DNA of 64,000 bases from Thermincola carboxydiphila (GCA_016841725.1 JAENYP010000009.1:1-64000); one strand, 5' to 3'. Counted from the first letter of the stretch, positions 1 to 7,780 are shown. Program-made: numbers and translations. The notes: a model not told the origin generated them from the letters alone.

Positions 1-59
1 GACGGTAAATATTACCATTCAGGTTAGGACTCTAAAATTATTATACGAGGAGGGTTATC

Positions 60-323
60 ATGAAAAAGTGGTCTGATGTGAGAAACAATATCCAAGCGCT
101 TAGTGACCTTGAAAAAGAAGAAATTCGTTTAACCGCAGAATTAGTCGCTAAAATTATTGAGCGCCGTGCGGAAATTGGATGGACTCAGCGGCAATTAGCT
201 GAAGAATCAGGTGTTAAGCAATCTGCTATAGCTAGATTCGAGAGTCTTGCAGTTGTACCTCGCATCGACACGCTGTATAGGTTATTAAAGCCGCTTGGAT
301 TAAAAATCAAACTGATAACATAA
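60..323 (+). CDS. XRE-family HTH regulator (antitoxin-like), copy 1
   Basis: An 87-residue protein with a helix-turn-helix of the XRE/Cro type in its second half (motif TQRQLAEESGVKQSAIARFE, roughly residues 42-61). It is preceded by an N-terminal helix that is typical of HigA-like antitoxins. A strong GAGGAGGG ribosome site lies just before the ATG. The protein is a close paralogue of the next gene. Such proteins usually repress their own operon and neutralise a RelE/HigB toxin encoded just upstream. Any such toxin would lie beyond the left edge; the 59 bases present do not identify one. DNA binding is well supported; the antitoxin role is inference. Confidence 0.75.
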   Translation: MKKWSDVRNNIQALSDLEKEEIRLTAELVAKIIERRAEIGWTQRQLAEESGVKQSAIARFESLAVVPRIDTLYRLLKPLGLKIKLIT

Positions 324-403
324 GAAATGTGCCAAAATAAAAATTGTTACCGACGATGATTGTCCAGTAAAAACCTTTTTTGGACAAACAGATATTTTTT
401 GAG

Positions 404-433
404 GAGGCAGGATTTTCCCTGCTTCTTTTTTTA
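404..433 (+). terminator. Rho-independent terminator after the first XRE gene
   Basis: An 8-bp stem (404-411 with 418-425, one G-T pair, 6-nt loop) is followed by a run of T residues. It separates the two paralogous XRE genes, so they are probably transcribed separately. A TGTCCA/TGGACA inverted repeat at 361-386 lies just before it and could be an operator. Confidence 0.7.
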
Positions 434-542
434 TTTTAGCAATAACACAAATGTTATCAAAGTGTTTTCTTGGACATAATATGTATAAATTATATACATT
501 TTAAATTAAAAAATTCACATGGTTCAAGAAAGAGGTTTTAGC

Positions 543-818
543 ATGAAAAAATGGAGAGATTTGAAAAATAATATTAGTTCACTAAATGTTGAAGAAAAAA
601 AACAAATAAGCGAAACAGCTAACCTAGTAGGAGAAATCATCCAAAGGCGTCAAAATCTTGGATTAACTCAACGTCAATTAGCAGAGTTGTCTGGGGTCAA
701 GCAATCAGCCATAGCAAGGCTTGAAAGTAACGGGGTCATACCACGAGTTGATACATTATTCAAGTTGTTAAGACCATTAGGATTAAGAGTTATACTCGTT
801 AATGATGAAGAATCCTAA
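543..818 (+). CDS. XRE-family HTH regulator (antitoxin-like), copy 2
   Basis: A 91-residue paralogue of the first gene, with the same order of features: MKKW start, charged N-terminal helix, XRE helix-turn-helix (TQRQLAELSGVKQSAIARLE), and a C-terminal LRPLGLRV strand. The ATG at 543 is chosen over an upstream ATG at 519 because the MKKW start then aligns with copy 1 and a GAAAGAGG ribosome site sits before it. No toxin gene lies in the 195-nt gap upstream or in the gap downstream, so this copy looks like an orphan regulator or the remnant of a toxin-antitoxin pair. The HTH assignment is firm; the target is unknown. Confidence 0.75.
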   Translation: MKKWRDLKNNISSLNVEEKKQISETANLVGEIIQRRQNLGLTQRQLAELSGVKQSAIARLESNGVIPRVDTLFKLLRPLGLRVILVNDEES

Positions 819-1137
819 ATTTATCCTTGACCCCAAAGAAAGTTTAAAAATTTTGCCTAACCATCACCATGCCGCGTCATCACGAAATCCTGCAACAGTA
901 ACCGTAATAGCAAACTGAAAGCCTGTAAACAACTGTTTAAGTTGAGTACATCCAGGACAAAAAGCACCGATATTTTTTAGTTTTCTTAAATCCCAAAAGC
1001 AAAGGGTGATTTCACCTGACTAATTCATAGCCGAAAATTGAAATCGGTTAGCGCATTTTTCGGCAGTACATTTTAACGACTTTTTGGGTTAATATATAAT
1101 AGAAGAATTTAAATCTGGATTTGGAGGGGTAAAACAG
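819..1137. other. Intergenic stretch with a degenerate minus-strand reading frame
   Basis: No intact gene is seen. On the minus strand, positions 864-1019 stay open for 51 codons without a start codon, and the reading contains a CPGC motif. It may be a fragment of a decayed gene, or chance. An imperfect inverted repeat (CCGAAAAT near 1031 with ATTTTTCGG near 1057) lies before the rhomboid promoter. Confidence 0.3.
1072..1100 (+). promoter_or_regulatory. Probable promoter of the rhomboid gene
   Basis: A perfect TATAAT -10 box lies at 1095-1100, with a weak TTAACG-like -35 region near 1073-1078 (16-nt spacer). The transcript would start about 30 nt before the ATG at 1138. Confidence 0.5.
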
Positions 1138-1827
1138 ATGATCCCACTCCGGGACAATATCCGGTCACGCAGCTTTCCGGTGGCCAGTGTGGCTTTGATA
1201 ATACTTAATGTAGTCATATTTGTTTATGAGTTGTCCCTTGACCGGGCTCAGCTGTCGGGGCTGTTTTATGATTTCGGGGTTGTTCCGAGGCGGGTTTTCG
1301 GGTTCGTGGCGGGTGAGGGAGGCATGATACCTGCCACCGTTCCACTGTTTTCCTCAATGTTTCTGCATGGAGGGGTTGTCCACCTGCTGGGGAATATGCT
1401 GTACCTCTGGATTTTTGGTGATAATGTCGAGGATCGGCTGGGCAGGGGGAAATATATTTTTCTTTACCTTCTGGCAGGTTTGGCCGGTGCCCTGGCACAG
1501 GTTTGGGCCAATCCGGTTGCCGCCGAGCCGGTTATAGGGGCCAGCGGTGCGGTTGCCGGTGTTCTGGGAGCGTATTTTGTCAGTTACCCCAGGGCAAAGG
1601 TGCTGACCCTGCTGCCGATCCTTTTCTTTTTTACATTTGTTGAGATACCGGCCTTTGTCTTTCTACTAATCTGGTTCCTGACTCAGTGGCTGAGTGGGTT
1701 CCTGACACTGGGAGCGGCCGGAAACATGGTCGCCTGGTGGGCACACATCGGTGGCTTTGCAGTGGGCGCTGCAGGAATGCTTCTGATAACATCCGGAGAG
1801 AAAAACAGGCAGTCTAACGAGGCATGA
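1138..1827 (+). CDS. Rhomboid-family intramembrane serine protease
   Basis: A 229-residue polytopic membrane protein. Rhomboids cleave transmembrane segments inside the bilayer using a Ser-His dyad. The catalytic serine is visible in GASG (Ser136), the catalytic histidine in AHIGG (His203), and the oxyanion-side Asn in HLLGN (Asn86). About six hydrophobic segments are present, the basic six-helix rhomboid fold, and the length is normal. A GGAGGGG ribosome site precedes the ATG. The gene ends immediately next to the convergent cysteine synthase gene with no space for a terminator, so the two messages may overlap at their 3' ends. The substrate cannot be deduced. Confidence 0.92.
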   Translation: MIPLRDNIRSRSFPVASVALIILNVVIFVYELSLDRAQLSGLFYDFGVVPRRVFGFVAGEGGMIPATVPLFSSMFLHGGVVHLLGNMLYLWIFGDNVEDRLGRGKYIFLYLLAGLAGALAQVWANPVAAEPVIGASGAVAGVLGAYFVSYPRAKVLTLLPILFFFTFVEIPAFVFLLIWFLTQWLSGFLTLGAAGNMVAWWAHIGGFAVGAAGMLLITSGEKNRQSNEA

Positions 1828-2769
1828 CTACTCTCCTTTTATCGTACACAGGGTATTGCCGCAGGGGTTAAAGCAGAAGAGGTCGGTTGACAGGTATTTG
1901 TCACCCCTGTCAGGAATTATAACCACAATAACGCCCTTGTCTATTTCTTTGGCTGTTTCTACAGCCACATGCATTGCCGCACCGGCGCTGATTCCTGTAA
2001 AAATACCTTCCTTGCGGGCAAGCAGGCGGGCCATGTCAAAGGCATCTTCGTCACTGATGCGAACCTTGCGGTCCAGGCGGCTGATATCATAGATTTCCGG
2101 GACTCTGGCTTCTTCCATATTTTTCAGGCCCTGAACCTTATGGCTCATGTTAGGTTCAACACCGATTATTTGAATATCAGGGTTTAATTCTTTGAGACGC
2201 CGGGATACGCCCATCAAGGTTCCGGTGGTACCCATTCCGGCCACAAAATGAGTAATTGTACCATCGGTCTGTTCCCATATCTCCTTAGTGGTTCCCTCAC
2301 GATGAGAGAGGTAATTGTTTTCGTTGGCAAACTGGTTGGGCATATAATAGAGGTTGGGATTGGATTCATACAGCTCATGGGCTTTTTCAATGGCTCCGTC
2401 GGTACCTTTTTCCCCCGGTGTCAGTATTATTTCAGCGCCAAATGCCGAAAGGGTTTTGCGGCGCTCCATGCTCATCCATTCAGACATGGTGACAACCAAT
2501 TTATATCCCTTTACGGCGGCGACCATTGCCAGGCCAATGCCGGTATTGCCGCTGGTTGGTTCAATTATAATTTTATCTTTGGTCAGTTCTCCCGATTGTT
2601 CGGCCATTTCTATCATGTAAAGTGCAGGGCGGTCTTTGATGCTGCCCCCGGGGTTATTTCCTTCAAGTTTAGCTGCAATTAGTACATTTGGGTTGGGGCA
2701 AAGGTGGTTAATTTTCACCAGTGGAGTGCTGCCGATGGCTTCCAGAATGTTGTTTTTAATAAGTTTCAT
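1828..2769 (-). CDS. cysM: Cysteine synthase (O-acetylserine sulfhydrylase, CysM-like)
   Basis: A 313-residue PLP enzyme making cysteine from an activated serine and sulfide (or thiosulfate) in the cytoplasm. The PLP lysine is in GGSIKDRP (Lys45) and the phosphate/substrate loop is PTSGNTG (residues 71-77). The segment ERRKTLSAFGAEIILTPGEKG and the C-terminal DRGDKYLSTDLF resemble CysM more than CysK. The start at 2769 is chosen because a GGAGGT site lies about 10 nt upstream; a longer reading to 2811 lacks one. A TATAAT-like -10 is seen at 2840-2845 on this strand, beside an ACAAATTTTGT palindrome that could be an operator. The C-terminal end carries two cysteines (NPCGNTLC), which is unusual. 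The family is certain; the CysM/CysK choice is less so. Confidence 0.88.
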   Translation of the reverse strand: MKLIKNNILEAIGSTPLVKINHLCPNPNVLIAAKLEGNNPGGSIKDRPALYMIEMAEQSGELTKDKIIIEPTSGNTGIGLAMVAAVKGYKLVVTMSEWMSMERRKTLSAFGAEIILTPGEKGTDGAIEKAHELYESNPNLYYMPNQFANENNYLSHREGTTKEIWEQTDGTITHFVAGMGTTGTLMGVSRRLKELNPDIQIIGVEPNMSHKVQGLKNMEEARVPEIYDISRLDRKVRISDEDAFDMARLLARKEGIFTGISAGAAMHVAVETAKEIDKGVIVVIIPDRGDKYLSTDLFCFNPCGNTLCTIKGE

Positions 2770-2928
2770 GACTGAAAATACCTCCAATGAAAAAATTTCC
2801 GTAAGATGCACCTTATTAAATAATATAAATCTAAACTAAATTATACTACAAATTTTGTAAAAAGGATAATTAATTCACTAACCCAATTTAAAAAAAATCG
2901 CTGGGGAATGTCTGTAGCTGAAACGAAA

Positions 2929-2961
2929 GAGGCTGTCCCGAATTCTCTTCCGGACAGCCTC
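2929..2961 (-). terminator. Terminator of the GntR-slipin operon
   Basis: A perfect 10-bp inverted repeat (2929-2938 with 2952-2961) lies just past the stop of the slipin gene. It is followed on the minus strand by a T-rich tail. Confidence 0.7.
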
Positions 2962-2997
2962 CCTGGAAATATTTATTTTTAGGATATGTAACCATGT

Positions 2998-3909
2998 TTA
3001 TTCACCTAAGAAATCTTGTCCCCACTCTGTATTTTTTACTGTTGAGGTTAAACCGGTAATTGTGCCAAGTCCCATTGTCTGTACTGCACTACTGGGGACG
3101 ACCACCAAAGCTCCTTTTTCCTTCAGGCCTTCATACAGGATGTTCATTGCCCTAAGCTGCATAGCCACCGGATTATTCTGGTATGCTTTTGAGGCTTGAA
3201 CGAAACTGTCGGCCACCAGGTTTTCAGCATTACCTAGAATCATCCTGGCCTTGCTTTCTCTCTCGGCCTGGGCTTCCCTGGACATGGCTTCCTGAAGGGA
3301 GGCGGGGATAACAACATCCCTGATTTCTACTGACTGGACTGATATTCCCCAGGGTTCTGTCTTCAGGTCAATTATCTGGCGCAGTTCCTGGTCAATATGT
3401 TCCCTGTCAGACAGCATATCTGACAGCATTGTCCTGCCGATAACGTCCCTCAGAGTAGTCTGTGCTGCCCAGCTTACAATTGCTTCATAGTCCTTGACTT
3501 CGAGTGCGGCTTTTTCAGCATCCCAGACTACCCAGAACATAATGGCATCAACGTTGACCGGGACTGTATCCTTGGTCAGGGTCTCTTCAGCGTGAAATGG
3601 AATTGCCTGCACCCTCTGGTCAATCCATGTAGTGATTGTTTCAACTATTGGTATCACGAAGAAGATGCCAGGTCCGGCTAAACGATGGAACTTACCGAAG
3701 CGGAGCACTACAGCTTTTTCCCACTGCGCCCCGATTTGAATTGAAGTGGTTGCCAGCAGCGCCGTAATCAGGGTTACCCCGATTAAAGTGAAAAACTTGA
3801 GGTAAACTGCCCAAAAGATACCGAAAACCATAACCATCAGGAAAAGCGCAATTGCGATAGGGTGTGAATTTCTGTGATTGTCTTTATCCAACACATAAGT
3901 ATTACCCAT
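2998..3909 (-). CDS. Slipin / SPFH (Band 7) membrane protein
   Basis: A 303-residue stomatin-like protein. The N-terminus has two hydrophobic segments (about residues 16-38 and 40-60), followed by the Band 7 domain (about 60-230, including WIDQRVQAIPF and the DMLSDREHIDQELRQIID helix region) and an Ala/Glu-rich C-terminal coiled region. Slipins form membrane microdomain scaffolds and often regulate partner proteases or channels. The start at 3909 is supported by GGAGGT 9 nt upstream; an upstream in-frame ATG at 3960 lacks one. The start overlaps the stop of the preceding 55-codon gene by 8 nt, which implies translational coupling in a GntR / small protein / slipin operon. No NfeD-type protease partner is adjacent. 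Confidence 0.85.
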   Translation of the reverse strand: MGNTYVLDKDNHRNSHPIAIALFLMVMVFGIFWAVYLKFFTLIGVTLITALLATTSIQIGAQWEKAVVLRFGKFHRLAGPGIFFVIPIVETITTWIDQRVQAIPFHAEETLTKDTVPVNVDAIMFWVVWDAEKAALEVKDYEAIVSWAAQTTLRDVIGRTMLSDMLSDREHIDQELRQIIDLKTEPWGISVQSVEIRDVVIPASLQEAMSREAQAERESKARMILGNAENLVADSFVQASKAYQNNPVAMQLRAMNILYEGLKEKGALVVVPSSAVQTMGLGTITGLTSTVKNTEWGQDFLGE

Positions 3910-4069
3910 AAACTGATAACCTCCCATTCTTTTTGATGACCCTAACATAATAGTAATCATCAGTTATTCGGTTTACCCATTTTTGCATGAGTCGGTTAAG
4001 TTCTTCCGGAGAATACTTAAGCTCTAAGGCTTTTAAGATAAGTTCATTTAAGACTTCCTCTTCACTCAT
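3902..4069 (-). CDS. 55-aa protein resembling the C-terminal tail of the neighbouring GntR regulator
   Basis: A short gene between gntR and the slipin gene. It has a strong AGGGGGG ribosome site just before its ATG, starts 18 nt after the gntR stop, and its stop overlaps the slipin start. Residues 8-36 (with KALELKYSPEELNRLMQKW) align without gaps to the last 29 residues of the GntR protein (with KARELGFTPDEISSLFSEW): L, K-A, E-L, P, E, L, W, R and D coincide. It therefore appears to be a free-standing copy of the YtrA-type effector/dimerisation tail without the DNA-binding domain. The function is unknown; titration of or heterodimerisation with the GntR protein is one possibility (inference). 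Confidence 0.7.
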   Translation of the reverse strand: MSEEEVLNELILKALELKYSPEELNRLMQKWVNRITDDYYYVRVIKKNGRLSVYG

Positions 4070-4087
4070 GATTGTCCCCCCTTTAGC

Positions 4088-4468
4088 TTAACGGTCTGAT
4101 ACTCGTTTGGCCCATTCTGAAAACAAACTGCTTATTTCATCAGGGGTAAATCCAAGCTCTCTGGCTTTGTTTACCAGATTCTCCATCTCGGTTTTCAGGA
4201 CTTCAATATCATGTCTTTGGTGTGAGATATTGTGGTCCAGCACAAATGTGCCCTTTCCCTTCCGTGTGGCGAGGAGTCCTTCATGCTCCAGTTCTGAGTA
4301 AACCCTGCTGACTGTGTTGGCATTAATCCTTAAGTCAATGGCAAGTTTTCGAACTGTCGGCAGTTGTGTTCCGGGTTTCAAATGTCCCCGGGCCATACCG
4401 TATTTGATCTGCTCCTTAAGTTGAATATAGATGGGGATACCACTCTGGAAGTTTAAATCGAATTTCAA
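4088..4468 (-). CDS. GntR-family transcriptional regulator, YtrA subfamily
   Basis: A 126-residue regulator: winged helix-turn-helix (residues about 10-75, motif LPTVRKLAIDLRINANTVSR) followed by a short helical tail of about 45 residues, the YtrA arrangement. Family members usually repress their own operon, typically membrane transport or envelope-stress genes. The start is a TTG with GGAGGTGG upstream; the nearby ATG at 4473 leads to an immediate stop. It heads the operon with the 55-aa tail-like protein and the slipin. Its promoter contains a TACT...AGTA inverted element (4497-4500 and 4514-4517) that is a candidate operator. The family is firm; the ligand is unknown. Confidence 0.88.
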   Translation of the reverse strand: MKFDLNFQSGIPIYIQLKEQIKYGMARGHLKPGTQLPTVRKLAIDLRINANTVSRVYSELEHEGLLATRKGKGTFVLDHNISHQRHDIEVLKTEMENLVNKARELGFTPDEISSLFSEWAKRVSDR

Positions 4469-4503
4469 AGCATCTATCCACCTCCTTGTATGAATTTACT
4501 AGT

Positions 4504-4532
4504 ACAATAATAAAGTAACATTATTTGGTCAA
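4504..4532 (-). promoter_or_regulatory. Promoter of the GntR-slipin operon
   Basis: On the minus strand, TTGACC (4527-4532) and TATTGT (4504-4509) are separated by exactly 17 nt. The TACT/AGTA half-sites at 4497-4517 overlap the -10 box, consistent with autorepression. Confidence 0.6.
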
Positions 4533-4562
4533 GTTGTCAATAGTTATTTGAAATAAATATTG

Positions 4563-4625
4563 AAAAAACAAAAAAAATCAATAGGGGTAGCTGTATTCTG
4601 GTAAGCGGAATACAGCTACCCCTAT
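4563..4625 (-). terminator. Strong terminator after the zinc-ribbon gene
   Basis: An 18-bp perfect stem (4581-4598 with 4608-4625) is followed on the minus strand by a T-rich run (positions about 4580 down to 4563). It ends the transcript of the small zinc-ribbon gene and insulates the gntR promoter. Confidence 0.85.
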
Positions 4626-4664
4626 CTAATAACTGCCGGAAATACTCGAAAACCATTGTCAAAG

Positions 4665-4832
4665 CTACAATTGCTGCATCGGCTGCCCGCAGCATTCACC
4701 GGAAATGCTTGATGATGAGCCACAGGTCTTGCACGTGAAACTTCCTTTAAGAGCCATCGACTTGCCACAGCAGAAATCCGGGAGGCCGGAAATCTTGCCA
4801 CACTGGCTGCAGGTGTATTTGGGTCTTGCCAT
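4665..4832 (-). CDS. Small double zinc-ribbon (rubredoxin-like) protein
   Basis: A 55-residue protein made of two similar halves. Each half has a CxxC pair followed by a CCG(K/Q)xM pair: CSQC then CCGKSM, and CKTC then CCGQPM. Eight cysteines in two sets of four suggest two Zn or Fe sites. The CCGxPM signature is common in small zinc ribbons and desulforedoxin-like proteins of anaerobes. The start at 4832 has CAGGAGGTGAGG just upstream; a longer reading to 4880 has no such site. It is a single-gene transcript with its own terminator. Metal binding is well supported; the biochemical role is unknown. Confidence 0.75.
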   Translation of the reverse strand: MARPKYTCSQCGKISGLPDFCCGKSMALKGSFTCKTCGSSSSISGECCGQPMQQL

Positions 4833-5101
4833 TGCCCTCACCTCCTGACTGAGGTAGTATTTTTTTAGAGTGTTTCCCAAAACATGGCAGTTTATCCACT
4901 TGTATCTGGTTTTCGCAGAAAAAATACCTTTCCTGAAGGATTTACGGCAAGCTGTAAATAATTACTGACATAAAATGAAGGAATATAGGAAAACGAGTAG
5001 AATAATTTATTAATATTAAGAAAATTAAGAATACCCGATTAATTATGTTTGTGAGGATGATTATGGAATGTTTGCCTATTAACGGTAGGGAGAGGGGATT
5101 T

Positions 5102-6430
5102 ATGCATCTATTGCGGGTGGCGGCTATCGCCTTTGGATTGACAGTTGTCCAATTCGGGACTGTCTTTATGGCTGCTGATGTGACCACACACCCATGGGCT
5201 ATAGTAGTGGTATTTTTTTTGATTAATGCCCTGGGTTGTTATCTTCTTCTCGATTACATGAAACCGCACAAATATGTTACCGTCCGGATGGACGAGGGAG
5301 ACGAACACCTGGATTCCACACTGCTGATAGCAAATGAGACACTTCCGTTTTTGAGACAGGGATTAAATGAGGAAACGGCACAGAAAGCCGCTGAGATTAT
5401 TCTTAAAATAAGTGATGTTGCTGCTGTAGCCATAACGGACAGGGAAAGGGTGCTGGCTTACGTTGGGGCAGGCTGTGAACGTCACCAGCCCGGTCGTTTA
5501 ATCCTGACGGAAGCCACCAAACAGGTTATTCAAAACGGGGAGTTGAAAATAGTTGACAACAAAGAAAAACTCAAATGTCCGGTTAAGGACTGTGACTGCC
5601 CTCTGGAGGCAGCAGTTATTGCACCCCTGAAATGCAGGGGACAAATAGAGGGTTGTGTTAAGCTTTACCAGACAAAGGAAGGCCAGATGCCGCCACATGT
5701 AGTCAAGCTGGCAGTTGGAATTGCCCAGCTGCTTGGTGTTCAGATGGAACTGGCAGAACTCGACAGGCAGACCCAACTGGTGACAAAAGCAGAATTGCAG
5801 GCTCTGCATGCCCAAATTAACCCGCATTTTTTGTTTAATACCCTGAATACAATTATCATGTTCAGCCGTACCAATCCTGAGACAGCCCGCAGGCTTCTGA
5901 TACGCCTGGCAGCCTTTTTCCGCCAGACGCTGAAAAAACACGGGCATTTTAATACCCTGAGGGAAGAGCTGGAGTATATTAACACATATCTGGTGCTGGA
6001 AAAGGCCAGGTTCAGGGAAAAACTAAGGATATTAAGGGATATTGACCCGGAATTGATGAAGTATCAAATACCTGTACTGACCCTGCAGCCTCTGGTGGAA
6101 AATGCCGTTAAGCATGGCATTACACCAAAGGTGGGACCGGGTGCGGTACAGATTACCATAAAGAAGGAATTAGGGGAACTTTACGTTCTGGTTAAGGACG
6201 ACGGGGTTGGCATTCCCCATGACAGAATAGGTCTGGTGCTCCAACAAGGGGTAGGTTCAGGAAATGGCGTAGGTCTTAGTAATGTTAATGAAAGGCTGAA
6301 GAGTTTATTTGGGGAGGAGTATGCGTTAAGAATTACGAGCGATGTTGGAGAGGGGACAACTATCCAGGTCAGGGTTCCATTGATCCTGGACGCTCAAGAA
6401 GATGAGAGGGGGCAGGTTAATGAAGCTTAA
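5102..6430 (+). CDS. LytS-family sensor histidine kinase with GAF-like domain
   Basis: A 442-residue membrane kinase. Two hydrophobic segments occur in the first 60 residues, followed by a GAF-like domain (about 70-200), the His_kinase domain with the phospho-accepting histidine in AQINPHFLFNTL, and a HATPase with ENAVKHG, DDGVGIP and GVGLSNV boxes. The sensor domain holds a cysteine cluster (CPVKDCDCP, plus a later Cys), which could bind metal or respond to redox. The start at 5102 is supported by GGGAGAGGGG; upstream ATGs lack this. The stop overlaps the start of the LytTR regulator by 11 nt, so the pair is translationally coupled. The signal is unknown. Confidence 0.9.
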   Translation: MHLLRVAAIAFGLTVVQFGTVFMAADVTTHPWAIVVVFFLINALGCYLLLDYMKPHKYVTVRMDEGDEHLDSTLLIANETLPFLRQGLNEETAQKAAEIILKISDVAAVAITDRERVLAYVGAGCERHQPGRLILTEATKQVIQNGELKIVDNKEKLKCPVKDCDCPLEAAVIAPLKCRGQIEGCVKLYQTKEGQMPPHVVKLAVGIAQLLGVQMELAELDRQTQLVTKAELQALHAQINPHFLFNTLNTIIMFSRTNPETARRLLIRLAAFFRQTLKKHGHFNTLREELEYINTYLVLEKARFREKLRILRDIDPELMKYQIPVLTLQPLVENAVKHGITPKVGPGAVQITIKKELGELYVLVKDDGVGIPHDRIGLVLQQGVGSGNGVGLSNVNERLKSLFGEEYALRITSDVGEGTTIQVRVPLILDAQEDERGQVNEA

Positions 6431-7217
6431 GGCATTGATTGTTGATGATGAGTATCCGGCCAGGAAGGAGCTGAGATTTCTCCTCAACAAATTTGATAAC
6501 ATTGAAGTCGTGGGTGAAGCTACAAATGCTCAAGAGGCCCTTACCCTGATAAAGGCCCTGGACTATTCAATTCTTTTTCTTGATATCGAAATGCCCGGAA
6601 TGAACGGCCTTGAAGTTGGGGCAAAGGTTCAGGAAATGCCCAGCCCGCCACACGTTGTTTTTGTAACTGCATATGATGAATATGCTGTCAGAGCATTTGA
6701 AGTCAATGCCGTTGATTATATACTCAAGCCATTTGATGAAAAAAGACTGACCCAGACAATCAACAAGATAGTCAAGATTAACCAGCAGCAGGCAGTCCAC
6801 ACCACAGACGATTCCGCAGAGGAGCAGCCGGTTTTCTCCCAGGAAGGAGCGGCCAAGGCCGGACAGAAGCCGCAGCATATCAAGATTGACCGTATTCCTG
6901 CGGAAAAACAGGGTAAGACCATTCTTGTCAACGAGTCAGATATTATATATGCGTTTACGGAGCAGGACTATGTTTATATAAAGACATTCAGTGATAAACT
7001 GTTCACCAGATTTACCTTGAAAGAGCTTGAAAGCCGGCTTAATCCTTCGATTTTCTTTAGGACACACCGCTGCTATCTGGCCAACCTTCATAAAGTAAAG
7101 GAAATTATTCCGTTTTTTAATGGAACCTATACACTAATAGTAGAAGACAATGAAAAGAGTGAAGTACCTGTCAGCCGTGCTCAGGCGAAAAAACTGAGGA
7201 AAATTCTGGGCATGTAA
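6420..7217 (+). CDS. LytTR-family response regulator
   Basis: A 265-residue cognate regulator of the overlapping LytS-type kinase. It has an N-terminal receiver domain (residues 1-120, phospho-acceptor Asp55 in LFLDIEMPG, conserved Lys in YILKP), then a linker rich in Gln/Pro/Glu, then a C-terminal LytTR DNA-binding domain (about 155-262, containing FFRTHRCYLANL). LytTR proteins bind paired direct repeats upstream of target promoters. The start at 6420 has GAGGGGGCAGG upstream. It is followed after 62 nt by a CheW gene, which hints that this pair may connect to chemotaxis signalling, but that is only proximity. Confidence 0.92.
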   Translation: MKLKALIVDDEYPARKELRFLLNKFDNIEVVGEATNAQEALTLIKALDYSILFLDIEMPGMNGLEVGAKVQEMPSPPHVVFVTAYDEYAVRAFEVNAVDYILKPFDEKRLTQTINKIVKINQQQAVHTTDDSAEEQPVFSQEGAAKAGQKPQHIKIDRIPAEKQGKTILVNESDIIYAFTEQDYVYIKTFSDKLFTRFTLKELESRLNPSIFFRTHRCYLANLHKVKEIIPFFNGTYTLIVEDNEKSEVPVSRAQAKKLRKILGM

Positions 7218-7235
7218 GAGGAAATTCGCAAAACA

Positions 7236-7270
7236 TGTCGAATTTATGCCAAAAGACGGCTTTTGGGAGG
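7236..7270 (+). promoter_or_regulatory. Spo0A-box-like site and hairpin abutting the cheW ribosome site
   Basis: TGTCGAA (7236-7242) matches the Spo0A box. It is followed by a 7-bp hairpin (CCAAAAG 7249-7255 with CTTTTGG 7260-7266, 4-nt loop). The right arm runs into the GGGAGG ribosome site at 7265-7270, so the fold could affect translation of the TTG-started cheW gene. Confidence 0.35.
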
Positions 7271-7279
7271 TGTGAAGAT

Positions 7280-7771
7280 TTGTCAGAGCACTTTGCAACC
7301 GGAATGGAACTGCAATTTGTTGTGTTTAGACTGGGAAATGAGGAATTCGGTGTTCCCATAACCCAGGTGAAGGAGATCAACAGGTTAACAACTACCACTA
7401 AGGTGCCCAGGTCACCGGTATTTATTGAAGGGATTATTAATCTCAGGGGACAGATCATACCAATTATAGATATGAAAAAAAGGTTTGACCTGCCTTTAAC
7501 GGAGTATACCGGAGATGCACGCATTATCGTAATCCAGGTAGCAAACCATACTTTTGGTGTTGAGGTTGATTCAGTATCTGAGGTTCTCAGGATAAATTCC
7601 TCTGATATAGAACCCGCGCCTCATATAGTCTGCAGCATTGATTCACTGTACATCACCGGTGTTGCTAAGGTTGGCGAAAGACTTCTGATACTTCTTGATT
7701 TAGACAAACTTTTAAGTGATGAAGAGAAGAAAATGCTTCAAGAGTTTAGGAACGAGCCTCCTGAAAAGTGA
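7280..7771 (+). CDS. cheW: CheW-like chemotaxis adaptor
   Basis: A 163-residue SH3-like adaptor that couples chemoreceptors to CheA. The conserved GIINLRGQIIPIIDM segment is present, together with the usual start pattern LQFVVFRLGNEEFGVPI. The start is a TTG at 7280, set by GGGAGG 9 nt upstream; an in-frame ATG 24 nt further on lacks a site. It stands apart from the main chemotaxis cluster at 46-58 kb, directly behind the LytS/LytTR genes. A terminator follows. It is clearly a CheW; whether it serves the distant CheA is unknown. Confidence 0.9.
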   Translation: MSEHFATGMELQFVVFRLGNEEFGVPITQVKEINRLTTTTKVPRSPVFIEGIINLRGQIIPIIDMKKRFDLPLTEYTGDARIIVIQVANHTFGVEVDSVSEVLRINSSDIEPAPHIVCSIDSLYITGVAKVGERLLILLDLDKLLSDEEKKMLQEFRNEPPEK

Positions 7772-7780
7772 TTACTGAAG

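Noticed and set aside
1-76. Possible C-terminal end of a toxin gene at the left edge
   Set aside because: Two frames are open from position 1 (ending at 27 and 76), but neither fragment shows a recognisable RelE/HigB end, and the piece is too short to call.
2248-2682. Plus-strand open frame opposite cysM
   Set aside because: Lies wholly inside the well-supported cysM gene and has no ribosome site or recognisable product.
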